Below, piece after piece: positions 55,828-64,000 of a DNA stretch of 64,000 bases; the first letter of the stretch is position 1, and each line of letters opens with the position of its first letter. The notes beneath the pieces are model-generated. The model did no database searches. It worked only from the letters and a program-made list of their open reading frames with translations, and had not been told where the DNA came from. The translations under genes were made by a program, and so were the position numbers. The stretch is taken from positions 434,001-498,000 of the forward strand of contig CAVOQC010000001.1 of the NCBI GenBank assembly GCA_963698265.1, read 5' to 3'. The stretch comes from FEB-7 sp963698265 (GTDB lineage: Bacteria > Pseudomonadota > Gammaproteobacteria > Burkholderiales > Usitatibacteraceae).

Positions 55828-56988
55828 TTGGCGCGCCGGCTCTGGCTCGTCTTCGCGCAGGTCGTCACGGCGACTCTGGCTGCGATATTCGTCGTGAGCC
55901 TGGTGAAGCCCGACTGGTCGCCGTGGCGGGCGAGCCAGGAGGTGGAGATCCGCGAATCCTCCTCCGCGCCCGTGGCAAGTGCTGCCACTCCAAGCCGGCC
56001 GGTTTCGTTCAGCGACGCGGCGCGCAAGGCCGTCGCCTCGGTCGTGAACATCTCCGCGACGAAGCAGGTCCGGCGCCGCAGCCCCCTGCTCGAGGACCCG
56101 ATCCTGCGCCGCTTCTTCGGGGAGCGGTTCAACATCCCGGAAACGCAACTCTCGCTCGGCTCGGGCGTCATCGTGAGCCGTGAAGGCTTCGTGCTCACGA
56201 ACTCGCATGTCGTGGAAGGCGTGACGGAAATCCAGGTCACCCTGAACGACGGGCGAACGGTGCCGGGCAAGATCGCCGGATCGGACCCGGAAACGGATCT
56301 GGCGGTGGTTCGCATCTCGGCCACGGGGCTGACTCCCATCACGTTCGGTCAATCCGACCAGCTTCGCGTGGGCGATGTGGTGCTCGCGATAGGCGACCCG
56401 TTCAGCGTGGGCCAGACGGTGACCATGGGCATCGTGAGCGCTCTCGGCCGCGACATCGGGCCGTCGAACCCCTTCGGCAGCTTCATCCAGACCGACGCCG
56501 CGATCAACCCCGGCAACTCCGGCGGCGCCCTGGTGGACGCGAGCGGCAATCTCGTCGGGATCAATTCCCTCATCTACTCGAGGTCGGGCGGCTACCAGGG
56601 CATCGGATTCGCCATTCCGGTGGGGCTCGCCAGGAAGATCATGGAGCAGATCATCGAGACGGGTTCCGTGACGCGCGGCTGGTTCGGCGTGGAGGTTGCC
56701 AACATCACGCCGGAACTCGCCGAGTCGCTTGGGCTTCCAGGCACGCGCGGCGCGATCGTCGGCGGCATCGAGCGCGGCAGCCCGGCCGACCGGGCAGGCA
56801 TTCGCCTGGGCGACGTGATCGTGGCCGTAGGCGAGCGCGTTGTCACCGATCTCACCACAACCCTCAATGCGATCGCCGACGTCCCGCCCGGAAAGACCGT
56901 CTTGGTGAAGCTGGTGCGCAAGGACCGCGAGGTGAACCTGTCCGTCACCGTCGGACGTCGCAAGCCCCGTCCGGCGGAAGGGGAGTAG
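55828..56988 (+). CDS. DegS/AlgW-like membrane-anchored serine protease with one PDZ domain
   Basis: This HtrA-family protease of 386 residues has one N-terminal membrane helix (about 5-26), a trypsin-like domain with His127 (NSHVV), Asp157 (ETDLAVV) and Ser231 (NPGNSGGAL), and a single PDZ domain (about 285-375). One PDZ plus an anchor is the DegS/AlgW layout, which starts the sigma-E envelope stress response; DegP and DegQ have two PDZ domains. The TTG start has AGGAAG 8 bases upstream. It is cotranscribed with mscL and converges on tatC with a 5-base gap. Confidence 0.9.
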   Translation: MARRLWLVFAQVVTATLAAIFVVSLVKPDWSPWRASQEVEIRESSSAPVASAATPSRPVSFSDAARKAVASVVNISATKQVRRRSPLLEDPILRRFFGERFNIPETQLSLGSGVIVSREGFVLTNSHVVEGVTEIQVTLNDGRTVPGKIAGSDPETDLAVVRISATGLTPITFGQSDQLRVGDVVLAIGDPFSVGQTVTMGIVSALGRDIGPSNPFGSFIQTDAAINPGNSGGALVDASGNLVGINSLIYSRSGGYQGIGFAIPVGLARKIMEQIIETGSVTRGWFGVEVANITPELAESLGLPGTRGAIVGGIERGSPADRAGIRLGDVIVAVGERVVTDLTTTLNAIADVPPGKTVLVKLVRKDREVNLSVTVGRRKPRPAEGE

Positions 56989-56993
56989 GCGCG

Positions 56994-57743
56994 CTACGGC
57001 TCGGCCCCGGCATCGACCGGGGGCTTGCGCTTCTCGACGAACCGCGCCACGAATATTCCCACCTCGTAGAGCAGGCACAGCGGCACGGCGAGCATGAGCT
57101 GGGAGATCACGTCGGGTGGCGTCACGATCGCCGCCACCACGAACGCGCCGACGATCACGAACGACCGGATCTCGCGCAGCTTCTCGACGGAGATCACGCC
57201 CGTCATCACGAGAACCACCACCACGACGGGCACCTCGAAGGTCACGCCGAATGCGATGAACATCCCGAGGACGAAGTTGAAGTAGGCCTCGATGTCCGGG
57301 GCCACCGTGATCGACTTCGGCGCGAACTGCGCGATGAAGCTGAAGACCGTCTGGAACACGATGAAATAGCAGAACGCCATGCCGAGGAAGAAGAGCAGGG
57401 TGCTCGACACGATCAGCGGAATGACCAGCTTCTTCTCGTGGGCGTAGAGCCCCGGCGCCACGAAAGCCCAGGCCTGGTAGAGGACGTAGGGCAGCGCGAT
57501 GAGGAACGACACCATCATCGCGATCTTCATCGGGATGAAGAACGGCGTGATGACGCCCGTGGCGATCATCTTCGAGCCCTGCGGAAGCGTGCGCATCATC
57601 GGCATCGCGAGCAGGTCGTAGAGTTCGGCGGCGAAGAAGAACGTCGGCACGAAGACGATGGCGAGCGCGACGAGCGAGCGCACCAGCCGGTCCCGCAACT
57701 CGAACAGGTGCGCGAGAAAGGTCTCCTGGGGAGCTTCCGTCAT
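56994..57743 (-). CDS. tatC: Sec-independent protein translocase TatC
   Basis: TatC recognises twin-arginine signals. The 249 residues begin MTEAPQETFLAHLFELRDRLVRSL and hold six membrane helices, with FVAPGLYAHEKK and the conserved FGVTFEVPV segment. The ATG overlaps the tatB stop as ATGA. The Rieske protein encoded nearby is a likely substrate. Confidence 0.98.
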   Translation of the reverse strand: MTEAPQETFLAHLFELRDRLVRSLVALAIVFVPTFFFAAELYDLLAMPMMRTLPQGSKMIATGVITPFFIPMKIAMMVSFLIALPYVLYQAWAFVAPGLYAHEKKLVIPLIVSSTLLFFLGMAFCYFIVFQTVFSFIAQFAPKSITVAPDIEAYFNFVLGMFIAFGVTFEVPVVVVVLVMTGVISVEKLREIRSFVIVGAFVVAAIVTPPDVISQLMLAVPLCLLYEVGIFVARFVEKRKPPVDAGAEP

Positions 57744-58195
57744 GCCGTGCCCGGCTTGCGCTGCGCGTCGGGCTCGTCGATGCCGAGTTCCAGCTGGGGT
57801 GACGGGGCCGGCGGCCCCTCTTCCGGCGACCCGGGCAACACAGGGGCGGGTTGGTCCGGGCCAGCGGTGGCGGGCGACGAGGCGTCATCGCCGGCGCGCA
57901 GTTGCCGGTCGATGTCGCCCTGGACTTCGCGAATGTCGCGTTCCGTCTCCTGGACATTCGTCTCGACGTCGCGCTGGAATTCGCGCGCCGCACCCTCGAA
58001 CTCCGTCTTCACCTTGGAGAGTTCCGAGAGCTCCATCTCGCGGTTGATGTCGGCTTTCACCTGGGCGGCGTAACGCTGCATCCGGCCGAAGAGATGCCCC
58101 ATGGTGCGGGCGACCTTCGGCAGGCGTTCGGGGCCGATGACGACGAGCGCCACCACCCCGATCAGCAGCAACTCGGAGAACGCGATGTCGAACAT
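57740..58195 (-). CDS. tatB: Sec-independent protein translocase TatB
   Basis: TatB is the signal-receptor partner of TatC. The 151 residues start MFDIAFSELLLIGVVALVVIGPERLPKVARTMG: a membrane helix, the Gly-Pro hinge and an amphipathic helix. A long charged coiled tail, then a Pro-rich end follow. It lies 37 bases after tatA. Confidence 0.97.
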   Translation of the reverse strand: MFDIAFSELLLIGVVALVVIGPERLPKVARTMGHLFGRMQRYAAQVKADINREMELSELSKVKTEFEGAAREFQRDVETNVQETERDIREVQGDIDRQLRAGDDASSPATAGPDQPAPVLPGSPEEGPPAPSPQLELGIDEPDAQRKPGTA

Positions 58196-58232
58196 TTTGG
58201 CGGCCGGCGCGGCTTGTCCGCTGCCCGTGCGA

Positions 58233-58451
58233 TCAGCTCTTTTGCTTGTCCTTGACTTCGCCCTCGAGCGTCGCGCCCGTTGCGGCGATTTCCCCGGAAG
58301 GCTTCTTCTCTTCCTCGCCCTTGATGCCGTCCTTGAATCCCCGGACGGCGCCCCCCAGGTCGCTGCCGATGTTGCGCAGCTTCTTCGTGCCGAAGACGAG
58401 CAGCACGATCACGAGGACGACCAGCCAGTGCCAAATACTGAATGAACCCAT
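58233..58451 (-). CDS. tatA: Sec-independent protein translocase TatA
   Basis: TatA assembles the Tat pore. The 72 residues start MGSFSIWHWLVVLVIVLLVFGTKKLRNIGSDLGGAVRGFKDG: the membrane helix, FGTKKL hinge and amphipathic helix of the family. A charged tail follows. It is 21 bases after hinT. Confidence 0.98.
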   Translation of the reverse strand: MGSFSIWHWLVVLVIVLLVFGTKKLRNIGSDLGGAVRGFKDGIKGEEEKKPSGEIAATGATLEGEVKDKQKS

Positions 58452-58472
58452 GGAACGCTCCTTGCGGCGGCG

Positions 58473-58829
58473 CTATTCCGCCACGATCATGCGGGGAAGG
58501 CGATCGGGACCGCCTACGATGTGGATATGCAAATGATACACGTCCTGTCGCCCGACCCTGCCCGTGTTCACGATGGTGCGAAAGCCGTCGGTCGCTCCCT
58601 GCTCGCGCGCGAGGCGTCCGGCCATCGCGAGCATCCTGCCCAGCACCGGGGCGTGCTCCGGGCCGCAGTCGGCCAGCGAGTCTACGTGAGCCTTGGGTAC
58701 GACGAGGAGGTGAACCGGGGCGGCCGGCTGGATGTCGTGAAAGGCGTAGATCTCGTCGTCCTCGTAGACCTTTCGGGACGGTATCTCGCCCGCGGCGATC
58801 TTGCAGAAGATGCAGTCGTCCTTCCTCAT
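58473..58829 (-). CDS. hinT: HinT, histidine-triad purine phosphoramidase
   Basis: This HIT-family hydrolase of 118 residues has the triad HLHIHIVGG near the C-terminus and CIFCKIAAGEIPSRKVYEDD at the N-terminus, which carries a CxxC pair. It hydrolyses AMP-lysine and related phosphoramidates. The ATG overlaps the hisE stop as ATGA, so it is translationally coupled to the his operon. Confidence 0.96.
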   Translation of the reverse strand: MRKDDCIFCKIAAGEIPSRKVYEDDEIYAFHDIQPAAPVHLLVVPKAHVDSLADCGPEHAPVLGRMLAMAGRLAREQGATDGFRTIVNTGRVGRQDVYHLHIHIVGGPDRLPRMIVAE

Positions 58830-59146
58830 CGCGACTCCTTTCGGGATGCCTTCTCCTCGATGCCCGATCGCCCTTCGCGGCGCTCGAGCTCCGCGAGGAC
58901 TTCCGCGACCGGAATGCCCTGCCGCACCAGCAGCACGAGGCAGTGAAACCAGAGGTCCGCCGTCTCGTGGACGACGCTCGCCCTTTCCCCGGCCTTCGCG
59001 GCTATGACGGTTTCCGTCGCCTCCTCGCCGATCTTCTTGAGGATGGCGTCGAGCCCCTTCGCATTGAGCCTTGCCACATACGAGGCCCCGGGGTCCGCGC
59101 CCTGGCGCGCCGCGATCGCCACTTCGAGACGTTCGAGAATCGTCAC
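58826..59146 (-). CDS. hisE: Phosphoribosyl-ATP pyrophosphatase
   Basis: HisE does the second step of histidine synthesis. The 106 residues contain LNAKGLDAILKKIGEEATETVIAAK and ETADLWFHCLVLLV, with the metal-binding EE/E..D residues of the MazG-like fold. The GTG start lies one base after the hisI stop. HisI and HisE are separate proteins here. Confidence 0.96.
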   Translation of the reverse strand: MTILERLEVAIAARQGADPGASYVARLNAKGLDAILKKIGEEATETVIAAKAGERASVVHETADLWFHCLVLLVRQGIPVAEVLAELERREGRSGIEEKASRKESR

Positions 59147-59147
59147 G

Positions 59148-59546
59148 TCAGCTGCCCTCCCGTTCGGTCCCGGTGCCGCCGGGCACGGGGTCTGTGCAGC
59201 GCCACCGGGGCGATCCGCTCCCTGCATCCAGGAGATTGAAGAAGCAGCGCCGCCTGCCCGTGTGGCAGGCGATCCCGCCCGCCTGCTCGACCCGCAGCAG
59301 CACCGCGTCCGCGTCACAGTCCAGGCGGATTTCGACGATCCGCTGCAGGTGCCCCGAGGTCTCGCCCTTGCGCCAGAGCTTCGCCCGGGATCGTGACCAG
59401 TACACCGCCTCGCCCGTGGACACGGTCAGGGCCAGGGATTCCCGGCTCATCCAGGCGAGCATGAGGACCTCGCCCGACGCGGCGTCCTGCGCCACGGCCG
59501 GCACGAGACCGTCGGCATTCCAGGCAATCGCGTCGAGATAGTCCAC
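59148..59546 (-). CDS. hisI: Phosphoribosyl-AMP cyclohydrolase
   Basis: HisI is the zinc/magnesium enzyme of the third histidine step. The 132 residues have GEVLMLAWMSRESL, YWSRSRAKLWRKGETSGH, the metal-binding DCDAD and the cysteines of ACHTGRRRCFF. The GTG start gives MDYLDAIAWNADGL and lies 8 bases after hisF. Confidence 0.96.
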   Translation of the reverse strand: MDYLDAIAWNADGLVPAVAQDAASGEVLMLAWMSRESLALTVSTGEAVYWSRSRAKLWRKGETSGHLQRIVEIRLDCDADAVLLRVEQAGGIACHTGRRRCFFNLLDAGSGSPRWRCTDPVPGGTGTEREGS

Positions 59547-59554
59547 GCAAGCGC

Positions 59555-60316
59555 CTAGAACCGCATTTCGATGCCGCGATCGGCCATGAAGCGCTTGGCC
59601 TGCGCCACCGAGAATTCGCCGTAGTGGAAGATGGAGGCGGCGAGCACGGCGTCGGCGCCGCCGATCTCCACTCCCTGGGCGAGGTGCTCGAGCGTCCCGA
59701 CACCGCCGCTGGCGATGACCGGCACCGGAACCGCCCGCGACACCGCGCGCGTGAGTTCCAAGTCGAACCCCGCCTTCGTTCCGTCGCGGTCCATGCTCGT
59801 GAGAAGGATCTCGCCGGCACCCCGTTCGGCCATGCTCACTGCCCATTGCACGGCGTCCAGCCCCGTCGGCTTGCGCCCGCCGTGCGTGTAGACCTCCCAC
59901 CTGCCCGATCCCGAGGACTTCGCGTCCACGGCGACTACGATCGCTTGCGAGCCGAAGCGCCGCGCCGCTTCCGAAACGAGCGCCGGATTCTCCACCGCGG
60001 CAGTGTTGATGCTCACCTTGTCCGCGCCGGCGTTGAGCAACCTGCGCACGTCCTCCACCTTGCGCACGCCTCCGCCTACGGTGAGGGGAATGAAGACCTG
60101 CTCGGCCACGCGTTCTATGACCGGCACGATCGTGTCGCGGGCATCGCTCGACGCGGTGATGTCCAGGAAGGTGATCTCGTCCGCGCCGGCCTCGTCGTAT
60201 CCCCGGGCGACTTCGACCGGATCCCCGGCGTCCCTGAGGCTCACGAAATTGACTCCCTTCACCACGCGTCCGGCATGGACGTCGAGGCAGGGAATGATGC
60301 GTTTGGCGAGTCCCAT
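59555..60316 (-). CDS. hisF: Imidazole glycerol phosphate synthase, cyclase subunit
   Basis: HisF uses ammonia from HisH to make imidazole glycerol phosphate. This 253-residue (beta-alpha)8 barrel has catalytic Asp11 (IPCLDVHAGRVVKG) and Asp130 (VVAVDAK), with phosphate loops VGGGVR and ASGGVG. It lies 46 bases after hisA. Confidence 0.99.
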   Translation of the reverse strand: MGLAKRIIPCLDVHAGRVVKGVNFVSLRDAGDPVEVARGYDEAGADEITFLDITASSDARDTIVPVIERVAEQVFIPLTVGGGVRKVEDVRRLLNAGADKVSINTAAVENPALVSEAARRFGSQAIVVAVDAKSSGSGRWEVYTHGGRKPTGLDAVQWAVSMAERGAGEILLTSMDRDGTKAGFDLELTRAVSRAVPVPVIASGGVGTLEHLAQGVEIGGADAVLAASIFHYGEFSVAQAKRFMADRGIEMRF

Positions 60317-60362
60317 GGTCCGCTGGTGATCGATTGCCTGCGTGCCGGCGTCGAATCGCCGG

Positions 60363-61100
60363 TCAGGCTTCTTCGTCCGCCAGCCTCTGGGCGGCGGCGA
60401 AATCGAGGCGCCCCTCGTAGATGGCCCGGCCGGTGATGGCGCCCATGACGCCCTCGCCTTCCACGGCGCGCAGGCGCTTCACGTCGTCGAGGTTCGAGAT
60501 GCCCCCGCTCGCGATCACCGGAATCGTGAGCGCTTGGGCGAGCTTCACCGTGGCTTCCACGTTCACGCCCTTGAGCATGCCGTCCCGGCCGATGTCGGTG
60601 TGGATGACCGCCTCGACCCCGTAGCCCTGGAATCGCCTGGCGAGATCGACGACATCGTGGCCGGTCAGCTTGGACCACCCGTCCGTGGCCACCTTGCCGT
60701 CCTTCGCGTCGAGCCCGACCATGATGTGCCCGGGAAAGGCGTCGCACGCCTCGTGGAGGAAACCGGGGTTCTTCACTGCCGCCGTCCCGATGATCACGTA
60801 CGAAACGCCGTCGTCCAGGTAGCGCTCGATCGTCTCCAGGTCGCGGATGCCCCCGCCCACCTGCACGGGAATGTCCGAGTCCACCGCGGCGATGATCGCC
60901 TTGATCGCCGACTCGTTCACCGGCTTTCCCGCGAAGGCGCCGTTCAGGTCGACCACGTGGAGACGGCGTGCGCCGAGTCCGGCCCAATGCGCGGCGGTCT
61001 TTCCGGGGTCGTCGGAAAACACGGTGGCGGTCGCCATGTCGCCCTGTTCCAGGCGCACGCAGCGGCCATCCTTGAGGTCGATCGCGGGAATGATCAGCAT
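60363..61100 (-). CDS. hisA: Phosphoribosylformimino-AICAR ribotide isomerase
   Basis: HisA catalyses the Amadori rearrangement in histidine synthesis. This 245-residue barrel has catalytic Asp8 (IPAIDLKDGRCVRL) and Asp129 (GLDAKDG), with QVGGGIR and ASGGIS phosphate loops. It is 22 bases after hisH. Confidence 0.99.
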   Translation of the reverse strand: MLIIPAIDLKDGRCVRLEQGDMATATVFSDDPGKTAAHWAGLGARRLHVVDLNGAFAGKPVNESAIKAIIAAVDSDIPVQVGGGIRDLETIERYLDDGVSYVIIGTAAVKNPGFLHEACDAFPGHIMVGLDAKDGKVATDGWSKLTGHDVVDLARRFQGYGVEAVIHTDIGRDGMLKGVNVEATVKLAQALTIPVIASGGISNLDDVKRLRAVEGEGVMGAITGRAIYEGRLDFAAAQRLADEEA

Positions 61101-61122
61101 GGGAACAGTCGGGGCCGAATCC

Positions 61123-61758
61123 TCACGGATTCCACGAAGTGAAGTTCTCGAGAAGCGTCAGCCCCGCGGTGCTGCTTTTCTCGGGATGGAATTGCGTTGC
61201 GAAGATGTTATCCCGCTCGATGGCCGAGGTAAAGGCATGCGGATATCGCGAGTAGGCCGCGGTGAGCGCAGGATCGCGGGGCGCGCAATAGAAGCTGTGG
61301 ACGAAATAGAAGCGGGTTCCGTCCGGGATTCCCCGCCACAGTGCGTGGGGCCGCGCCTGCCAGACCTCGTTCCAACCCATGTGCGGGATCTTGAAGCCCG
61401 CCTCCCGGGTCTGCTCCGCCCGGGCAAATGCGAGGGTCTCGCCCGGCAGGATGGCCAAGCCCGGCGTATCACCCTCGTCGCTGCGCTCGAAGAGCATCTG
61501 CAAGCCGATGCAAAGACCGAGAAAAGGCCGGGTCATTGCCGCCTCCCGTACCGCCTCTCCAAGGCCGCTGTCGGCCAGGCATTTCATGCAATCGGGCATC
61601 GCGCCCTGCCCCGGGAAGACGACCCGGTCGGCGGCCCGGATGGCGTCGGGGTCGGCGGTGATCGCTACCGACGCCTGCGGGGCGACGTGCAGGATCGCCT
61701 TCTCCACCGACCGGAGATTGCCCATGCCGTAATCGACGATCGCGATGCGCTGTGCCAT
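61123..61758 (-). CDS. hisH: Imidazole glycerol phosphate synthase, glutaminase subunit
   Basis: HisH supplies ammonia to HisF. This 211-residue class I glutamine amidotransferase has the triad Cys83 (GLCIGLQ), His191 and Glu193 (FHPEKS), with IVDYGMGNLRSV at the start and PHMGWN. It is 38 bases after hisB. Confidence 0.99.
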   Translation of the reverse strand: MAQRIAIVDYGMGNLRSVEKAILHVAPQASVAITADPDAIRAADRVVFPGQGAMPDCMKCLADSGLGEAVREAAMTRPFLGLCIGLQMLFERSDEGDTPGLAILPGETLAFARAEQTREAGFKIPHMGWNEVWQARPHALWRGIPDGTRFYFVHSFYCAPRDPALTAAYSRYPHAFTSAIERDNIFATQFHPEKSSTAGLTLLENFTSWNP

Positions 61759-61796
61759 GGAAGGACCGGAGCGTTGCCCCGGTCTCGTGCCGTTGC

Positions 61797-62384
61797 CTAG
61801 AGGGTTCCCTTGGTCGAGGGGATGACGCCCGCCGCGCGGGGATCCGGCTCTACGGCCATGCGCAGGGCGCGGGCGAACGCCTTGAAGATCGTCTCGCACT
61901 GGTGGTGCGAATTGTCCCCGCGCAGGTTGTCGACATGCACGGTCGCCAACGCGTGGTTCACGAACCCCTGGAAGAATTCGCGGGTCAGGTCCACGTCGAA
62001 TTCGCCCACCCGGGCCCGGGTGAAGGCAACGTGGAATTCGAGCCCGGGGCGCCCCGAGAAATCGACCACCGCCCGGGAGAGCGCCTCGTCGAGCGGGACG
62101 TAGGCGTGCCCGTACCGGCGGATTCCCTTCTTGTCGGCGAGCGCCTTCGCGACCGCCATGCCGAGCGTGATGCCGATGTCCTCCACGGTGTGGTGGGCGT
62201 CGATCTCGAGATCGCCCTTCGCCCTTACCGTGAGGTCCAGCGCCCCGTGCCGCGCGATCTGGTCGAGCATGTGGTCGAGGAACGCAATTCCCGAGGCGAG
62301 GTTCGCCTGGCCCGTGCCGTCCAGGTTCACGGCGACGAAGACCTGGGTTTCCTTGGTGTCTCGCTGTATTTCCGCGGTGCGCAT
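61797..62384 (-). CDS. hisB: Imidazoleglycerol-phosphate dehydratase
   Basis: This monofunctional HisB has 195 residues and no histidinol-phosphatase domain. Manganese-binding motifs include GIAFLDHMLDQIARHG, DAHHTVEDIGITLG and NSHHQCETIFKAFARALR. Histidinol phosphatase must be encoded elsewhere. It starts 4 bases after the hisC stop. Confidence 0.98.
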   Translation of the reverse strand: MRTAEIQRDTKETQVFVAVNLDGTGQANLASGIAFLDHMLDQIARHGALDLTVRAKGDLEIDAHHTVEDIGITLGMAVAKALADKKGIRRYGHAYVPLDEALSRAVVDFSGRPGLEFHVAFTRARVGEFDVDLTREFFQGFVNHALATVHVDNLRGDNSHHQCETIFKAFARALRMAVEPDPRAAGVIPSTKGTL

Positions 62385-62388
62385 GGGT

Positions 62389-63459
62389 TCAGCCGATGGC
62401 CTGGGCTAGCGCCGCGAGGAGCCTCGCGTTCTCGTCGGGGGTACCGACCGTGAGCCGAAGGCAATGGTCGAGCAGGGGGTGGGAGCCGTGGAGGTTGCGG
62501 ACCAATATACCACGCGCCCTGAGGCCCTCGAACGCGGCTGGCCCGTCGGGGAACCGGGCCAGGACGAAGTTCGCCGCGGAGGGGAATCGCCGCACGCCGG
62601 CAAGGGTGTCCAGCCCGGATTCGAGTCGCTCGCGTTCGCGCACGATCGCGCGAGCCTGGTCCTCCAGCACTTCTCGGCGCTCCAGGAGGAACTCCGCGGC
62701 AGCTGCAGAGAGCACGTTCACGTTGTAGGGAAGGCGCACCTTGTCGAATTCGCCCAGCCAGTCGCGCGGACCGACCGCCAGTCCCAGCCGGAGGCCGGCG
62801 AGCCCGAGCTTCGAGACGGTGCGAACGAGGACCAGGTTCGGATGGCGCCCCACTTCCGAAACCAGGGAAGCCCCGGCGGAGAAGGGGTAATAGGCCTCGT
62901 CCACCACCACGAGACCGGGCGCGGCCTCCACGATCGCGAGAACGGATTCCCGCGGGAAGAGGTTGCCCGTCGGATTGTTGGGGTAGGCGATCCAGGTGAG
63001 CGCGGGACGCAGCCGCGCGATCGCTGCGAGTGTGGCCGGCAGGTCGAGCGCGAAATCGGGCGCCAAGTCGACCCCGGCGTATTTCATTCCTGCGCAGACC
63101 GCACTGATCCGGTACATCGCGAACGACGGCTCCAGCGAAAGCATCGTCGCCCCGGGCCGAGCGAGCGCAACCGCAATCATCTGCAGGATCTCGTCGGAGC
63201 CATTGCCCAGAACCATGTCGAGACCTTCGGGAATCACCATCGCCTCCCGAAGGCGCGCCTTGAGGCGCGGCGCCTGCGGGTCCGGATAGCGGTTCATCGC
63301 GACTCCCGCGAGGCGCCTCCCGAGCTCCTCGGCCACCTTCTCCGGAAGGCGATAGGGGTTTTCCATCGCGTCGAGCTTCACCAGGCCCGCGGCCGGCGCG
63401 ACGTGGTAGGCCGTGAGCGCGCGGATCTCCTCGCGCACCCAGTCCGCTGCCGCTTTCAC
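62389..63459 (-). CDS. hisC: Histidinol-phosphate aminotransferase
   Basis: HisC is a PLP enzyme. The 356 residues have LDAMENPYRLP, GNGSDEIL, the PNNPTGN loop, DEAYYPF and the PLP-lysine Lys217 in TVSKLGLAGLRLG. The GTG start overlaps the hisD stop as GTGA. Confidence 0.97.
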   Translation of the reverse strand: MKAAADWVREEIRALTAYHVAPAAGLVKLDAMENPYRLPEKVAEELGRRLAGVAMNRYPDPQAPRLKARLREAMVIPEGLDMVLGNGSDEILQMIAVALARPGATMLSLEPSFAMYRISAVCAGMKYAGVDLAPDFALDLPATLAAIARLRPALTWIAYPNNPTGNLFPRESVLAIVEAAPGLVVVDEAYYPFSAGASLVSEVGRHPNLVLVRTVSKLGLAGLRLGLAVGPRDWLGEFDKVRLPYNVNVLSAAAAEFLLERREVLEDQARAIVRERERLESGLDTLAGVRRFPSAANFVLARFPDGPAAFEGLRARGILVRNLHGSHPLLDHCLRLTVGTPDENARLLAALAQAIG

Positions 63460-64000
63460 TCCGGATCCTCCCCCCGAAGCTCCGCGCTGCGCGCGTGGGC
63501 CTCCAGCCCCTCGGCCCGGGCGAGCGTCGACGCAGTAGCGCCGAGCCGGACAGCCGCATCGCGGGAGACGCGTATGAGGCTCGAGCGCTTCTGGAAGTCG
63601 TAGACGCCCAGCGGTGAGGAAAAGCGCGCCGTGCGGGAAGTCGGGAGCACGTGATTCGGTCCCGCGCAGTAGTCGCCCAGCGATTCCGAGGAAAAATGGC
63701 CCAGGAAGATGGCGCCCGCGTGGCGGATCTTCGGCAGGAGCGCATCCGGGTCGGCGACCGCCAACTCCAGGTGCTCCGGCGCGATCCGATTGGCGATGGC
63801 GCAGGCCTCGTCCAGGTCGCGCACGACCACGAGGGCGCCACGACCGGCGAGAGAGGCCTCGATGATGGCGCGTCGCGGCATGGACGCGATCCGCTTGCGC
63901 ATGGCCACGAGGACGCGATCGGCGAACGCCGCATCCGGCGTGAGAAGAATGGACTGCGCGATCTCGTCGTGCTCGGCCTGCGAAAAGAGGTCCATCGCCA
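63456..64000 (-). CDS. hisD: Histidinol dehydrogenase (C-terminal part)
   Basis: HisD does the last two steps, oxidising histidinol to histidine. Only the last 180 or so residues are in the window. The sequence contains IAPEHLEL (catalytic Glu-His pair), GDYCAGPNHVLPT (zinc ligand Asp and the later His) and the family C-terminus. The start lies beyond base 64000. The stop overlaps hisC. Confidence 0.97.
   Translation of the reverse strand, partial: AMDLFSQAEHDEIAQSILLTPDAAFADRVLVAMRKRIASMPRRAIIEASLAGRGALVVVRDLDEACAIANRIAPEHLELAVADPDALLPKIRHAGAIFLGHFSSESLGDYCAGPNHVLPTSRTARFSSPLGVYDFQKRSSLIRVSRDAAVRLGATASTLARAEGLEAHARSAELRGEDPE

Overview
The window is a GC-rich chromosomal segment, about two thirds G+C, from a betaproteobacterium or a close relative. 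The evidence is gene order: a his operon leading into hinT-tatABC, then mscL plus a DegS-like protease, petABC, sspAB, the tRNA-tufB-tRNA-secE-nusG block, rpl/rpoBC, str, S10, spc and alpha clusters. An fmdB-DUF502-aspS-nudB-EEP-clsB cluster, two tuf genes, a PVWY cytochrome b and a His/Gly (non-discriminating type) AspRS agree with this. I cannot name the genus. There is no rRNA, insertion sequence, prophage or CRISPR array, and no gap longer than 300 bases lacks a gene.

Layout. 1-4550: the end of hslU, a two-domain lipoprotein, a three-gene bufferin-type operon (bufA1-bufB-bufC, minus strand; predicted copper-binding modified peptide) and argB. 4568-12963: a minus-strand run htpX, MFS, fmdB, DUF502, aspS, iaaA, nudB, an EEP-family phosphodiesterase and clsB, with several 4-base stop/start overlaps. 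13012-18959: ssb and a second MFS gene (minus), divergent from uvrA and a glycerate kinase (plus). 18975-19000: a bidirectional terminator.

19020-52495 is one long minus-strand information-processing block. In transcription order: sspA, sspB, tRNA-Thr(TGT), tRNA-Tyr, tRNA-Gly, tRNA-Thr(GGT), tufB, tRNA-Trp, secE, nusG, rplK, rplA, rplJ, rplL, rpoB, rpoC, rpsL, rpsG, fusA, tufA, rpsJ and the complete S10, spc and alpha ribosomal clusters ending with rplQ. Readable control sites include a promoter upstream of tRNA-Tyr, an L10-type leader before rplJ, large hairpins between rplL and rpoB, a str promoter whose -35 overlaps the rpoC stop codon, and a promoter/leader between rpsQ and rplN.

52612-64000: petABC (cytochrome bc1, minus), divergent mscL and a DegS/AlgW-like protease (plus), then tatABC, hinT and hisEIFAHBCD (minus), with hisD cut by the window end.

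The two most interesting items are the bufferin operon and the mscL promoter. In the latter, the entire 17-base spacer between -35 and -10 is a C-tract broken by one T, which looks like a phase-variable switch. Start codons were refined in several places; rplJ and secY appear to use TTG.
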